DNA of 64,000 nt from Erpobdella octoculata (GCA_963978895.1 OZ022242.1:25337424-25401423), one strand, 5' to 3'. Counted from the stretch's first letter, positions 36,756-48,811 are shown. Notes: generated from the sequence alone by a model not told the origin. Numbers and translations: made by a program.

Positions 36756-38561
36756 TATATATAACTAAAAAAACCAAAAATTATATCACTTTAAAACATT
36801 TAAAAATTACTCCCGAAGTTAACGTAGTTCCCGCGATGAAGATCTATTTGTCAATAGCGATAGAAGTGAATCGGAATAAAAAAAATAAAAATTAAAGACA
36901 TTTAAAATAAAAAATTTAGGAAAAGAAATAAAAAAAATTATGAAAGTAAAAAAATTGAAAAATAATAGTTTGCTTTAGATAGAAGTACGAGTTGCGTGAG
37001 CCGCTGCATGTCTAAAACCGTTTTTTTAAATGCGGTTTTTGCATTAAGACAAATAAAAAAACATTGAAAACAATAAATTAGCTAGTCATAGATAAATTTC
37101 AACTCAGCGCTCTGATTTTTTAAAATTTTAAATGCATATTAAATAATTAAAAATGTATAGTAACTTTTTAAAATGTATTTATTATTTTATTATGTTATTT
37201 TATTTCAATATTAACTCTTCCTTGCTTTTCATTCCTTGAATTGTATTACTCCGCGAATCAACACTGCCTTTGGATATTTTTGCTTAAAGTCGGTTTTTAG
37301 TAAGTTTTTCTGTAAAATACTTGTTCGTAATATGTTTTGATAATGTTCTATGGTTATTCTATTAAACAGTTTTTTAAACCGTTTTTTTTAAACTTTTAAA
37401 GTGCTGTTAATTTTTACTTTTACTTAAGTACATTTTTTAGAAAATACTTTTACTTTTACTTAAGTAACTTTTTGAGGCGTTACTTGTACTTTTACTTAAA
37501 TACTGAAACACAGTATACTTTTTCCAACACTGACGGCGGCACGGCTGTACTGCCGGCACATTAGCAATATTACCGCTTTTTTCACCGGCGGTACTGCCGG
37601 CTCAGTAGCAATTTTACCTATTATTTCACCGGCGAGAATACCGGCTCGCGAATATACAAACAGCCTCGGAAACTTCCACTTGCATATTAATTAGTGTGCT
37701 ATATATAGAACAGCACTGGCTATGTTAATTCTGCACTAGTCGTCAATGGAAATGCCAATCACGTGCTTAGTGTATTTTTGAAATGTTTACACTGCGCTCA
37801 ACTGCTCTGCACTAAATTTTTTCTCCGAAACACTTGTCATTAAAGTTAAAGTTCACTAAAACTTGGGTTTTCAAATTTTGCAGACGACTCAAAACTATGT
37901 TCGAGGGTCCCCAACAAAGAAGCCAAAGTATGGCTAAGAAATGAGTTATCTTGAACTTCTACTCATCTACTCTAATGGTTTACTCAAGTTTACTGTTACT
38001 GTTTAAGCCACTAAGCTGACAGCCAAGCTACTGAAAAATCTCTGCTTAAGGGTCACTTTCAACTTTTGAAGATAATTATATCCATAAACTTTTTCTTAAA
38101 ATTATTTTTTTGGGTAGGGACTCTAGTCTATATACACCATTGATATATACTATCAATGATATACACAGTATTCTAGATGAGGTTTGACCATAATCAATCC
38201 AGTACCACTAGTAAACGCTTGAACCTTGCTTAGTTAAGTAGTTTTTTTAAATCCATCAACAGCTTCAAAATAATGCTTTGAAAGATTGGATTTCAACTTT
38301 ATTTTGTAGTGGTTGTCACACTGAACCACTTTAAACCATGTTATGTTAAATTTCATTCTGTAGCTATTCTATCTAAACCACTTGAAATCTTGTTATGCTA
38401 TATTCTTGTTTTAAGCTAAACACATCTATAACCTGTTTAACACAGTAATAGTTATTTAAAGTTTTACTTTGAAATGAATCGATTTAGAAATGTTCCTAAT
38501 TTCAAAGGAATTCTGAAGACATAGACAATGAAGCACTGCTTTATATTTCCTTGTCATAATT

Positions 38562-38926
38562 TTCAAAATGAAGATAGAAACAATATAACATTTATAAAAC
38601 AACTTATACCACTCTCCTAAATACTTGATATGTAAACATGACAAATATGAGAAACTTTTAAATGACTATAAAAATGAGAACCCAATAAAAAACATTGCAC
38701 AAAAAACAGTAAAGATTCAAAACAAAGTTATTACACTAATAGAACTTATGCAATACTTGATATATATATATACACCACTCTCCTAAATACTTGATATGTA
38801 AGCATGACAAATATGACAAACTTTTAAATGACTATAAAAATGAGAACCCAATAAAAAAATTGCACAAAAAACAGTAAAGAACCAAAGAAAGTTATTACAC
38901 TAATAGAACAACTTATGCAATATTGG

Positions 38927-39019
<93 letters not shown>
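38562..39019. repeat. Tandem duplication of about 178 bp, then (TA)n
   Basis: ACCACTCTCCTAAATACTTG and the following sequence occur at 38596 and 38774. Each copy ends in a short TA run; the second has expanded to 83 bp (38937-39019). It lies downstream of the transposase stop. Confidence 0.9.
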
Positions 39020-39023
<4 letters not shown>

Positions 39024-39189
39024 CATGAAAAACATACGTAACTTTCAAATGACTATGGAATTTAGAATTTTTTTTGAAACCAGTAAAGAACAAACACGCA
39101 AATAAAACCAATAATAGAACACTAATAGAACAATATTTTGTTTGCACAAAAAACAATAAAGAACACTAAAAGAAAAACAAAATGCTGCA

Positions 39190-42100
39190 TCACTTTTTAA
39201 AATGAGTTTTTCCAAGTCCAATATTTCTATTTACACATTCAGACAAGTTATGACGAGCAGGTGCAAGCAGGCGTCTCCTTGGCATGCTGTAATCGTGAAG
39301 ATTATCGCGAAGAATTGCCAATTTTCTGGGACGGCCTGGTTCCCCTGGAGCACTTCCTCGCAACACTTTTCTTCGGCGAGCCAAGGCAGTTGATTGAATA
39401 GAAATTGTACTGCGTTTCGCTGAGGCGTTGCCACCTCCACAATATTTTCCCAGTGTGTGCAGTACACTCGCAGCAGCATTCGCAGTTGCCACTGTTTTTA
39501 AAGTTTTTATGGCAGAGCAAACAGCTGGAAAAAATTGCTCTTTGTTTCTTTTTCCATGACTGAAAATGCGTTCCTCACACATCCTGTAGAATTCTTTTAC
39601 AGCACTTTCATATTGCTCGTCTGGAATTTGAAGGCCTGCAGATTCAAGGTTTGAGTTCTCATGATCTGGGATTGAGTTCTCATGATCTGGGATTGAGTTC
39701 TCATGATCTGGGATTGAGTTCTCATGATCTGGGATTGAGTTTTCACAATTAGAGAATGTATGACGATGCAAGCTATCTAGCCATCCATCAACAGGTCGAT
39801 GTCCACAGGCAACCACAAACATTAATTCCCTAAGATCACTAGCATGGTAATTGTGACCAGCATGTGGTTGCATGGACAAGACATAGTAGATGTGCTTGCA
39901 CATTTTGCCTGTACAGCCAGCAAAACATGTGCAGATGAATGCTAGATTAACTACATAGCTTTCATTTTTATGTGGTTGAGACGATGAAACCTCAAAAAAA
40001 TCTTTTGAGGTTTGGGTAATAAGTTGGCCTTCATATTTTGGGAACCTTGCAGGTGGTCTCTGGAGACGATTTGAAGAAAAATCAAGAAGCCTTCTTTCGT
40101 AATAAGATGAAAACTTCTTGCTTACAAACTGAAGCATTTGAACCAGATTGAATGCTCTAGTTCGATGGAATATCTAAAAAAAGATACTTTTATAAAAAAT
40201 GACAATAATTTTTGTGCTGTTTTTGGTTAACTATAACGACTAGATGCAAATAATATAAAAAAATTATGCTTACTGAAACTGAACCAGTAAATTGAAATAA
40301 CAACATTAGCTTTAAAAGCATAGAAATTATGCGGCATGAATAAAAAAATTAACAGAAAATAAACTAAGAAGCATTTCTTAACAAATATATTATAGTTACA
40401 TCTACAGTCAAAAACTTGAGCACATTAAATGCAAGAAATTAACCTGGTCCTTAAGAATGCGCATGAACGCTTCAACATAATTGTTTGTGTTGTTTCCTCT
40501 CAGTTTTTTTCCACTTCTGAATGACGAACACCATCTCATTCTCCTTTCCCATAGATTTATCACATACTCAAGGAAGTTCGAATATTTGTTGACAAGTTGA
40601 TCAACTCGCAGCTGTTCAAACCTAACAATTGACAAAAAATTGTGATTAATTTATTTAAATTGTTATAATAACCATAATAGTAAAGTTTTGCACTATGATA
40701 AATTTTAAAAACTTCAGAGCAGTGACTGATAAATAAATATAATTATACTAGTGGGGTACCCAGCGTTGCCCGGGGTTTTTAAAGGTTTTTCTAATGCTTG
40801 TCTCTCTCGCTCCCGCTTCTTTCCCCGCTCCTGGTCGCTTTCAACGTTTGTATGTATGTATGTATGTATGTATGTATGTATGTATGTATATATTGCATTT
40901 CAACAATATCTATATGGTAATATTGTTTGTACTGTCAAGGCTGTTTAAAACTAATAATTAAACTGGATAATTGTTTTCTTTACTTTATAAGTAGTTCAGC
41001 CTCTGTTCCTGCAAACATTAATTTTTTTGTCCATGCAAAAAGAATTGGTCGATCTGAACGTTCAATTTTGTGAGAGCTAAGCAACAGCCATCGCCAAACT
41101 GCTTGCAAAATGTGAAACTGACAAAGATACTGCTCACACCTGGAAATTGAAATGATTTTACGATATGTTTTTCTTACCTTTATTAATACAATAAAGCAGA
41201 AAAAACCTACCAAATCTTACTCCCCATAATTAATTTCTGTTAGAAATGATTTATTAAACAAATTAAACAAAGTGATATAACACTTACTGTGGCCAAGCAT
41301 TCATAAGTGCTGCTTGTTCAGAGGTGCTATCGTCTGTCATAACAAACTCTGGCCCAACACTTTTACCACGATTATAAAAACTGTCTTCTGGCAAGACTTT
41401 CTTCATTAGTGTGAACAAACTAGTCAAAATTTCTTTACTCTCAGAAGGTGTAATCCCTACAGCCAGAGGCAATGCTAAAAGCAAAAACAAGCAAATCATT
41501 GTCATGCAACAGTAGCTTAATATTCATCTATAACATACTACTTGTGTTTTTTATAAAAAACTAGGATGAATCTAAAGGTACCTCCAGCTTTGCTGTGCGT
41601 CATCAGAAGAAAGATTCGAAAGCCATCACGGTCCATGCCACCAGACGAATCAACAAACATGAGTTCTCCAGATTCTTTAATATATTTATGAACTCTTTTC
41701 ATAAATGGTGTACATATTGCAAGAACTTTAGAACTCTGACAATCTTCTGATGCCACGCATACTTCACCAAACTCATCATTTATCTTTTCAACAAATTCAT
41801 TAAGTCTGTCATTATTTCCATGTTCTCCATATTCTTTTTTAAACAGTTTTGTGAAAACATAATGACAGTGACGGTAGTCTGGACAGATGGATCGATCTGC
41901 CAGCTTTACTACGAGTTGATCTTCATCAGCCAGATTGTCTTCAATTTCCATTTTTATATATTCTAACGCAGTGCTGGGGCTATGACCATCATGAAACAAA
42001 CTCTCGAGTTTTGAATCCACTTCCAGTAGGACCCTTTGATGCCTTAAGACATCAGCAGCAAAAAGAGGACGATTGTGGGCCCACAGGAGAGTTATTTCAC

Positions 42101-43382
42101 AGGGATATTGTGAGTCATAAACAATTGTTCGTGGTCGTTTCTGAGGAGGTCGTATCTTGACTCTCAAGCTGGTATTACACCCGGTGTGTCTACGAACCCC
42201 TAACTTACCATTTCTAACATTATGTATACAATGCATTGTTCGGTTCAACAGAAGCTTTCTTCCAGAACACTTTTGGCTGTTTCGAATATTAAACTGCACT
42301 CTGCTCTTTTTATGAAATTCAGTCAACCAGGTATCAAATTCATTTTCATCTTTCAAGTTGACATGGAATGTGGATTCAAATGACAACTCTTCATGACTGT
42401 TAAATGAAATGACTTTATATTGGAACTGAGCTTCGGTTGGAAGGACCTGAATAGATAAAAACTTAACATTCAAGTTCTATTGTTTCAAGTTATGATTAAT
42501 TTCAATATCGATGAGCAAGAATAAATATACAGCACTTTACCATTTTTTATAAGATAAAAAACTTGCACATCTATTGTCTCTTGCTATTTACCCTGGCCTA
42601 AGGTCAAGAAAGAAAGGCAAAGAGGGAAAATGGTAAGGAGATAGTTATGTTTTGCATTTAACTATAACATGGCTGTTAATTTTGCCAACCATACCAGTTT
42701 TCTAGGCCCTATTGTTGCTACTTACCTTTGAAAGTGGTTCTGGGAAGTCCACTTGTTTGATCTGAGCTTGCAGTTGCTCACTTGTACCACCAGCTGCTTC
42801 TGACTGATGTGCCTGTAATATTGTTTATCATTGGTATCAACATTTTTAGTTGAGCTTGAAGACAAATTATTTCAATTATTTCTATTAATTTTGTTACTAC
42901 TTACCTTTGAAAGTGGTTCTGGGAAGTCCACTTGTTTGATCTGAGCTTGCAGTTGCTCACTTGTACCACCAGCTGCTTCTGACTGATGTGCCTGTAATAT
43001 TGTTTATCACTGGTATCAACATTTTTAGTTGAGCTTAATGACAAATTATATCAATAGGCGTCATAGGCTTGTTGTTATTGTTGATACTTACTTTTGAAAG
43101 TGGTTCTGGGGAAAGAGTAGCAGCTGACACTTCAAAGTTAGGATCAACTTCTGGCTGACATGGCTGTGCAATATTGTGTATTATAAAATTAATTGTTGAG
43201 AGTATTTGACGCAAGAAACTTATCAGCATTGGAACAGATATAATAACAATTATAATAACCGAAACACAAACCAACGGCTTTTTCTTTAACAGCTTCAATC
43301 GAAGACGATTTCGCACGTTGTTATTAATACTATTCATTTTTTTAATCGAAGGCGAAGCAATGAAAAACAAAACCGAACCCAC
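39190..43382 (-). CDS. MULE A transposase, eight exons, SWIM zinc finger
   Basis: Likely exons (minus strand): 43382-43092, 42991-42905, 42812-42726, 42446-41582, 41474-41288, 41139-40984, 40621-40444 and 40173-39190, each with GT/AG borders. Exon 4 holds a DNA-binding-like region and the first catalytic Asp (GELMFVDSSGGMDRDGFRI). Exon 5 holds the second Asp (GPEFVMTDDSTSEQAAL). Exon 6 has C-x2-H (CQFH), exon 7 the glutamate region (NNYVEAFMRILKD), and exon 8 the SWIM finger CTCFAGCTGKMCKH and an (NSIPDHE)4 repeat. Exon 1 encodes a hydrophobic segment (CVSVIIIVIISVPMLISFL). No stop or frameshift interrupts any exon by eye, though splice phases were not all verified. It acts as a DDE transposase at the TIRs. 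Confidence 0.85.
40748..40892 (-). mobile_element. Short Helitron fragment in a MULE A intron
   Basis: CTAG at 40751-40748 on the minus strand, hairpin CCCGGGCAACGCTGGG, minisatellite remnant, then (TATG)n. It lies in the intron between exons 6 and 7, so the gene is not interrupted. Confidence 0.8.
42726..42991 (-). repeat. Tandemly duplicated 87-bp exon of MULE A
   Basis: Exons 42991-42905 and 42812-42726 are identical by eye (29 codons starting AHQSEAAGGTSEQLQAQIKQ and ending PEPLSK). They lie 179 bp apart, each with its acceptor and GTAAGT-type donor. The end of exon 1 (PEPLSK) is a third, diverged version. Confidence 0.9.
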
Positions 43383-43611
43383 TCAAACAAAAATTTTTGG
43401 CGGGTTTCGGGAAGCTCAGTCTAATATATAGCACACTCTAATTAGTATGCATGTGGAAGCGTTCACGACTTAAATTAGGTGAAACTTTCACTCAGTCTAT
43501 ATATAGCACACTAATTAATATGCAAGTGGAAGTTTCCGAGGCGGATTGTATATTCGCTACCGGCTCAGTAGCAATTTCACCGGCGGTACTGCCGCCGGCT
43601 CAGTAGCAATG

Positions 43612-43884
43612 TCACCGGCGGTACTGCCGCCAGCTCAGTAGCAATTTCACCGGCGGTACTGCCGCCGGCTCAGTAGCAATTTTACCGATTATTTCCACGG
43701 CAAACCGCCGGGGCAATAGCAACGACCCTACTACACCGGTGTCACTATAGCTGGCACTTGCGTAGTGCGTCTTACTCCCACCTTTCATGGGTGGCAAATT
43801 AAAATTATGACAATTTTTAAGATGCCTTATTAAATTGCTCTTCTTAGAAAAGCTTTTCTGGCACAGATCGCAACTCGGATTCAT
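43612..43884 (-). pseudogene. C2H2 zinc-finger exon of a MULE-like gene, truncated
   Basis: Starts MNPSCDLCQKSFSKKSNLIR and LKNCHNF, one C2H2 finger like that of MULE B exon 1 (MEFKCEYCSKSYKANKSLLR). After about 50 residues the frame runs into the GC-rich Z array, so the remaining gene is missing or was displaced. It may be the first exon of the element Z gene; evidence is limited. Confidence 0.6.
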
Positions 43885-44120
43885 ATCGAAACTTATTACA
43901 GAGAAAACGAAATAAACAAACAGAAAACGAAAGCGTCAGACCAAAGACTCAAATTAGACTCAAAAGTGGTTTAACTCAAATTATTTTATAAAAGCAAATT
44001 GTAATTAAATTTTGTGTGTGTAAAATTATTTTATAACTTTAAAAAACAACATTTATTAAATTTTTAATAAGGAATTTTGTTTTTATTTAAACCGGCCATC
44101 ACTAGAGAGCCGAGTGGGCC
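43885..44120. other. Unassigned AT-rich sequence
   Basis: Likely upstream region of the C2H2 exon and flank of MULE B. No signal was seen beyond AT-richness. Confidence 0.4.
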
Positions 44121-44435
44121 GAGTGGTAAACAAGCAGTTGGGGCGAGCGACTGCTCAGAAAGGCACAGACCAATCAGGTGCAGCCGTAGGTTATAAACAC
44201 TATAATAAGGTCAAAGTGCTGGACAATATTTATTTTATTGTTTTTCAAATTAATTAAATTATTATTTTTTAATTTAAATTGATTTATTATAAACATTAAA
44301 AATTTTTTAGCTAATAGAATCTCACGGATGTATTTACTCAATACATAATTACATAAGTTTCACTTTCGATAGTTGTTTTTTTTAGGTTTTGCGTTTGGCT
44401 AATATATAGTATATACAGTATAGCATAGTAAAAGA

Positions 44436-47400
44436 ATGGAGTTTAAATGTGAATATTGTAGCAAGTCATATAAAGCAAATAAATCATTGCTAAGACATCT
44501 TCGAACATCTCATAATAGTGTTGGTATGCAAATGCGTCGAGGTCCCAAGCCCAATTCTGCTACTGGTACAGGTACTGCTACAGCTACAGCTTCTATGACA
44601 GTGTCCTGCGATGTATGTGGTGCATCTTTTTCTAGAAAAAGCAATCTCATAAGACATCGTAATGCAATACATTTGTCTACTTCGATGCAAACTCAAAAAC
44701 GATTGGACATGCTGGGATGCCACAAGACAGTGATGGCATTTAGTAATGCTGCAGGTAAGGACTGGTAAATGTGAAATTTGGAGGAAGGTTCTCTTTTGAG
44801 CTGAGCCATACAAATTTAATTCAAAGTTGCCCGATGTAGAAATTTGTATGCTTGGTATTAGCATAGAAGTAAAAAAACTCTATGATATAGGCAATTTATA
44901 ATTAAAATGGCTTTTTAAAATTAAAAAAGTTTTTTATAATTAAAAAAAGCTTATTAATAACTGAGATAAATTGATTTGAATTAACAAACCAAAAAACCCA
45001 CTATTACCTAATAGTTATTGTCAAGGGGATAACATATCTATAAAAATAAATTTAATAATAATAATTAGCAATTGTTACAGTTATAAAGTGGGGTTTCTGT
45101 GGAATATGATAGTTATGATAGTTAATTTGGTTTTTGAATTGTTATTGACCCAGGATGAGTTGCAGGTCAAACAAACTATATGAAACAATTATGATTTACT
45201 GACAGAGTTCTACAAATGGAAAGCCTGTGAAGAAGATGCAACAGTTTCACGGTTTGTTAAAGTTCGAGGTGACAAATCCAAAAAGGAAGTCACTTATTGT
45301 ACATATTACTGCCATCGCAGTGGACGATATGTTCCAAAAAAGAAAGACAGAATACGCCACGTGAAAGTACAAGGATCGTGCAAAATAGGTTCCATTTGCC
45401 CAGCCTCTATGTTTGTCAAGATAATGTCTACAGGTATTTATAATGGCTAATTTTTTAGTAACATGGTAGTTAACTTAGTGACTATTGTTCTGGATGACAT
45501 TGCCTCATTTAAACTATTTTTATTTAAACAATTGATTTTATAGCACTAATAAATGTCTCATTGTGATTATACAGGTGATGTTCTAGTCAATTATTACCCT
45601 AAGCACAGAGGCCATGATGGTGAGATTGCCCACATCTGTTTGCATAAACAGCAACGGGAGCAAATTGCTGTAAAATAGCTGCAGGTTTGCCCTATGATGA
45701 TGTTTTAGATTCTGTACATACAATAGGAAATACTTCAGCTCTCAATAGATTGCAACTTGTCACAAAGAAGGACATCCATAATATTGCACACGAGTTCGGC
45801 ATTGATAGACATGAAGTTCGACATCAAAACGACGCTGACAGCGTGTCCGCCTGGATAGAGCACACCAAAAATGAACAAGGATCATATAATTTAGTTCGTT
45901 TTGTAAAGTTCCAGGGTGAGACTTCATCTCGCAACTTGAGAATTGATGATTTCATGCTTGTTTTGGCCAGTGATGCTCAATTGATTGGAGCTCGACAGTT
46001 TTGTGGCCCAATGAAGGAGGTCTGCATGGATTCGACTCATGGGATGAATAGTTATGAATTTCAGTTAACGACAATTATGGCCATTGATGAGCACGGTGAG
46101 GGTTTTCTTGTTGCTTTTTGTTACAGCAACCGAGTAGATGAGATCAGCATGAGTGTTTTCTTAGAAGTCATAAGAGATGCCTTAGGTGGAGCTTTGTTGG
46201 GCGTTATTTTGATGACGGATGACACGGAAGTGTACAGCAATGCTTGGAAGACTGTGATGGGCCTGCCAACAAAAAGGTTGCTTTGCACATGGCACATAGA
46301 TCGAGCATGGCGCAGAAATTTACGAAAAATTAAAGGAGATAGAAGTCTCAAGGCCACTGTGTATAAAACAGTTAGGTCCCTGATGGAAATCAGCAATCCA
46401 AATTATTTTGATAAAAAGCTGGAACAATTTCTTGCTGTTGCAAAAGAAGACCAAAAAACAACAGACTTTGGTCTATACTTTGAACGAGAATATGCTACTC
46501 GTACTGAGTTATGGGCCTATTGTCACCGTCTTGGTCTAAAGGTGCATCACAACATGCATCTGGAGGCCATGCACCGTGTTATTAAGCATGTTCATCTGCA
46601 AGGTAGAAAAGTTAGAAGGTTGGATAAGAGCATACACGCTCTTATGAAATTCAGCCGAGCTAAGATGAGTGACAGACTCCTCAAACTGCAAAAAGGAAAA
46701 TGGACCAGACATCTTGGTGGCATTAGAAAGAGACACAAGACAAGCTTGCAAATGGCTTCAGAACAGTGTACTTGTCTTGAAGAAAACGTGTTGTATCTGG
46801 TCAAAGGAGCACATAATGAGACCTATACTGTAAGACAAGCAAACACAGGTCTACATGATGCACTTTCTTGTCCATTAAAATGTAGCGATTGTAGTGCCTG
46901 TGTACACACTTTTTCATGTACGTGTTTTGACAGTGCGCTGCGAAACACCATCTGCAAGCACGTACATTTAATTGTTCGTGTGTACAATCCGGTTCGTTAT
47001 GAGATTGAAGAAGGAATGAATGTTGGCCCTGATTACCCCCAGATTGAGATAGAAGATGCACCCGACTCTGCTTGTGAAGTTGCTTCTTTAGGTCAAAACA
47101 CATTGCCAGATATTTGTGAATTAGATGCTATTCAAAAACAGCTTTCAAGACCAGAGTCATCACATGATGTTGAGAAGACTAAAGAACTTTCTCAGTTGGC
47201 ATGGGACTCAGTAAAAAGTCTCATGAATTGCCATGGCAAAGCTATAGCAGATGTGGTGTTAGAAAACATGACACGGCTATTTTCACTGGTGAAGGCATTA
47301 ACCAATAATCAGAATTCTGCACAGCCAAAGTTACCGACAATTCTACCACCACCTGAACCACATAACAAAAAAGCTATAAAGCAAAGACTTTTTCGATCAA

Positions 47401-47603
47401 CTAAAAGGTGTCAGAAACCAAAAGAGCAGTTGACCGCATCTAAGCCAACACACAGTGAAAAACCTTCTTTGCTAGATGGCTTGGATGGCAATCAGCTTGT
47501 GATCTCTCGTCGACCTCCACTGGACCATGATAACAAAAATGCTGTTGAATGCCATGTTATAAACTTTGAGCATTCTTACAATGTAAAAGAGAAAAAAGCT
47601 TAA
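44436..47603 (+). pseudogene. MULE B transposase, three exons, one frameshift
   Basis: Exon 1 (44436-44754, donor GTAAGG) encodes two C2H2 fingers (CEYCSKSYKANKSLLRHLR; CDVCGASFSRKSNLIRH). Exon 2 (45206-45433) encodes EFYKWKACEEDATV and a Cys/His-rich FLYWCH/GCM-like block. Exon 3 (45575-47603) encodes the catalytic part. At about 45676 one A is missing from a run (REQIAVK then stop; AAGLPYDDVL in the next frame). From 45687 the 638-residue frame has D115 (VCMDSTHG), D178/179 (LMTDDTEVYSNAW), C200-x2-H203, E293 (NMHLEAMH) and a SWIM finger (C411, C413, C423, H425). All catalytic residues are present, so only the frameshift appears damaging. Confidence 0.93.
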
Positions 47604-47639
47604 TTCAATTTTACCTTATCATTTCTCTTATGGAAGTCT

Positions 47640-48215
47640 TGCAGCCTAGTTTTTGTGTGTATATTTTATTCGTTTTATAACTTTATATGTTTTGAACTAT
47701 TAATGTGCATTAACGCCAATAACTTTACCTTATCGTTTTATTATTGCAATCTAGTTTTTGTGTGTATATTTTATTCGTTTTATAAATTCATATGTTTTGA
47801 ACTATTAATGTGCAATAACTTTACCTCATCGTTTTATTATTGCAATCTAGTTTTTGTGTGTATATTTTATTCGTTTTATAAATTCATATGTTTTGAACTA
47901 TTAATGTGCAATAACTTTACCTCATCGTTTTATTATTGCAATCTAGTTTTTGTGTGTATATTTTATTCGTTTTATAAATTCATATGTTTTGAACTATTAA
48001 TGTGCAATAACTTTACCTCATCGTTTTATTATTGCAATCTAGTTTTTGTGTGTATATTTTATTCGTTTTATAAATTCATATGTTTTGAACTATTAATGTG
48101 CAATAACTTTACCTCATCGTTTTATTATTGCAATCTAGTTTTTGTGTGTATATTTTATTCGTTTTATAAATTCATATGTTTTGAACTATTAATGTGCATT
48201 AACTTTACTTTATCG
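47640..48215. repeat. Tandem repeat, 96 bp x 6
   Basis: TAGTTTTTGTGTGTATATTT recurs at 47647, 47752, 47848, 47944, 48040 and 48136; spacing is 105 and then exactly 96 bp four times. It lies between the transposase stop and the right TIR. Since 96 is a multiple of three, a spurious hydrophobic ORF with a 32-residue repeat spans it. Confidence 0.95.
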
Positions 48216-48357
48216 TTTCTCACGGGGGGGAATTACTGTATATAGTGTTTTGTGTGTATACTTTTATTTTTTTAATCTTATTTGCTTTCAGTTGTTCTAG
48301 AACCTGAAAATAAAGTTTTTACTCTTACAAAGTAACTGATTTCTAAGTATTCTTAGC

Positions 48358-48418
48358 CAGAGGTTCCCAAACTGTGGGTTGCAAAGCTCTGGCAAGTGGG
48401 AAAGTTTGAGAACCTATG
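48358..48418. mobile_element. 61-bp hAT-type micro-element, exact 8-bp TSD
   Basis: Begins CAGAGGTTCCCAAACTGTGG and ends AGTTTGAGAACCTATG, inverted ends of about 15 bp with mismatches. The duplication TTCTTAGC is at 48350-48357 and 48419-48426. It lies within MULE B. Confidence 0.88.
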
Positions 48419-48811
48419 TTCTTAGCTACTTTATGTAAGATTCAAGATTAATATGCTTGTTACCATTACAAAAGAACTTATTTCAAAGCGGTTTAAGCTA
48501 TTCACTATAAGAACAATATGTTACAAATACTAAGTAACAAATAAAAACGTATATAAATTTTAACAGCCGTGAGATTCTATTGGCTAGAAAGCTTGACGAC
48601 TTTCTAACTCAAAACAATTTCAAAATTTTTTTTTAGAATATTTATAATAAATCAATTTAAATTAAAAAATAAAAATTTAATTAATTTAAAAAGCAATAAA
48701 CTAAATATTGTCCAGCACTTTGACCTTATTATAATGTTTAACATACGGTTGCACCTGATTGGTCTGTGCCTTTCTGAGCAGTCGCTCGCCCCAACTGCTT
48801 GTGAGTGGTAA

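Larger units (their letters stand above)
34672..37532. mobile_element. hAT element 4, exact 8-bp TSD, no transposase
   Basis: The ends share CAGTGTTG (left CAGTGTTGTTCGGTAACG, right inverse CAGTGTTGGAAAAAGTA). The duplication ACGGCGGC is at 34664-34671 and 37533-37540. The subterminal regions (34680-34850 and 37390-37520) are rich in AGTAAAAGTAACG and inverse motifs. The interior has a direct duplication of about 650 bp (about 35707-36715 and 36745-37385), the left copy being interrupted by a Helitron. No transposase frame is seen. Confidence 0.9.
37648..43557 (-). mobile_element. MULE A, complete, 61-bp TIRs, exact 9-bp TSD
   Basis: The ends begin GCGAATATACAA and stay inverted-identical, with few differences, for about 61 bp (37648-37708 and inverse at 43497-43557). 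The duplication TACCGGCTC is at 37639-37647 and 43558-43566. The 5.9-kb element carries one multi-exon minus-strand transposase gene. A partial duplicate of the inner TIR is at 43411-43460. The 9-bp duplication is typical of the Mutator superfamily. Confidence 0.96.
34490..43727. mobile_element. Older GC-rich repeat element (Z) hosting a hAT and a MULE
   Basis: The pieces at 34600-34671, 37533-37647 and 43567-43727 share GCCGGCTCAGTAGCAATTTT, ACCGATTATT and CACCGGCGGTACTG in the same orientation, forming a tandem array of about 36-bp units at the right (43560-43690). When the hAT (34672-37532) and the MULE (37648-43557) are removed at their target duplications, the pieces become contiguous. 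The outer borders are uncertain; a related tip (GGTCGCTGCTATTGCC) is at 51525. Confidence 0.6.
44130..48802 (+). mobile_element. MULE B, complete ends, exact 9-bp TSD
   Basis: The ends are ACAAGCAGTTGGGGCGAGCG and inverse, with about 200-bp inverted repeats (44130-44335 and about 48560-48802; the right copy has an insertion of about 50 bp). The duplication GAGTGGTAA is at 44121-44129 and 48803-48811. It contains a three-exon transposase gene and a 96-bp tandem array. Confidence 0.96.

Noticed and set aside
44101..44135. tRNA-Ser/Leu-like A box (GGCCGAGTGGTAA) at the MULE B target
   Set aside because: No B box or cloverleaf follows after removing MULE B; similarity limited to about 15 bp.
47655..48245. 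196-residue hydrophobic repeat ORF, possible membrane protein
   Set aside because: It spans the 96-bp tandem array in the MULE B 3' region. Open only because 96 is a multiple of three; no start context or homology.
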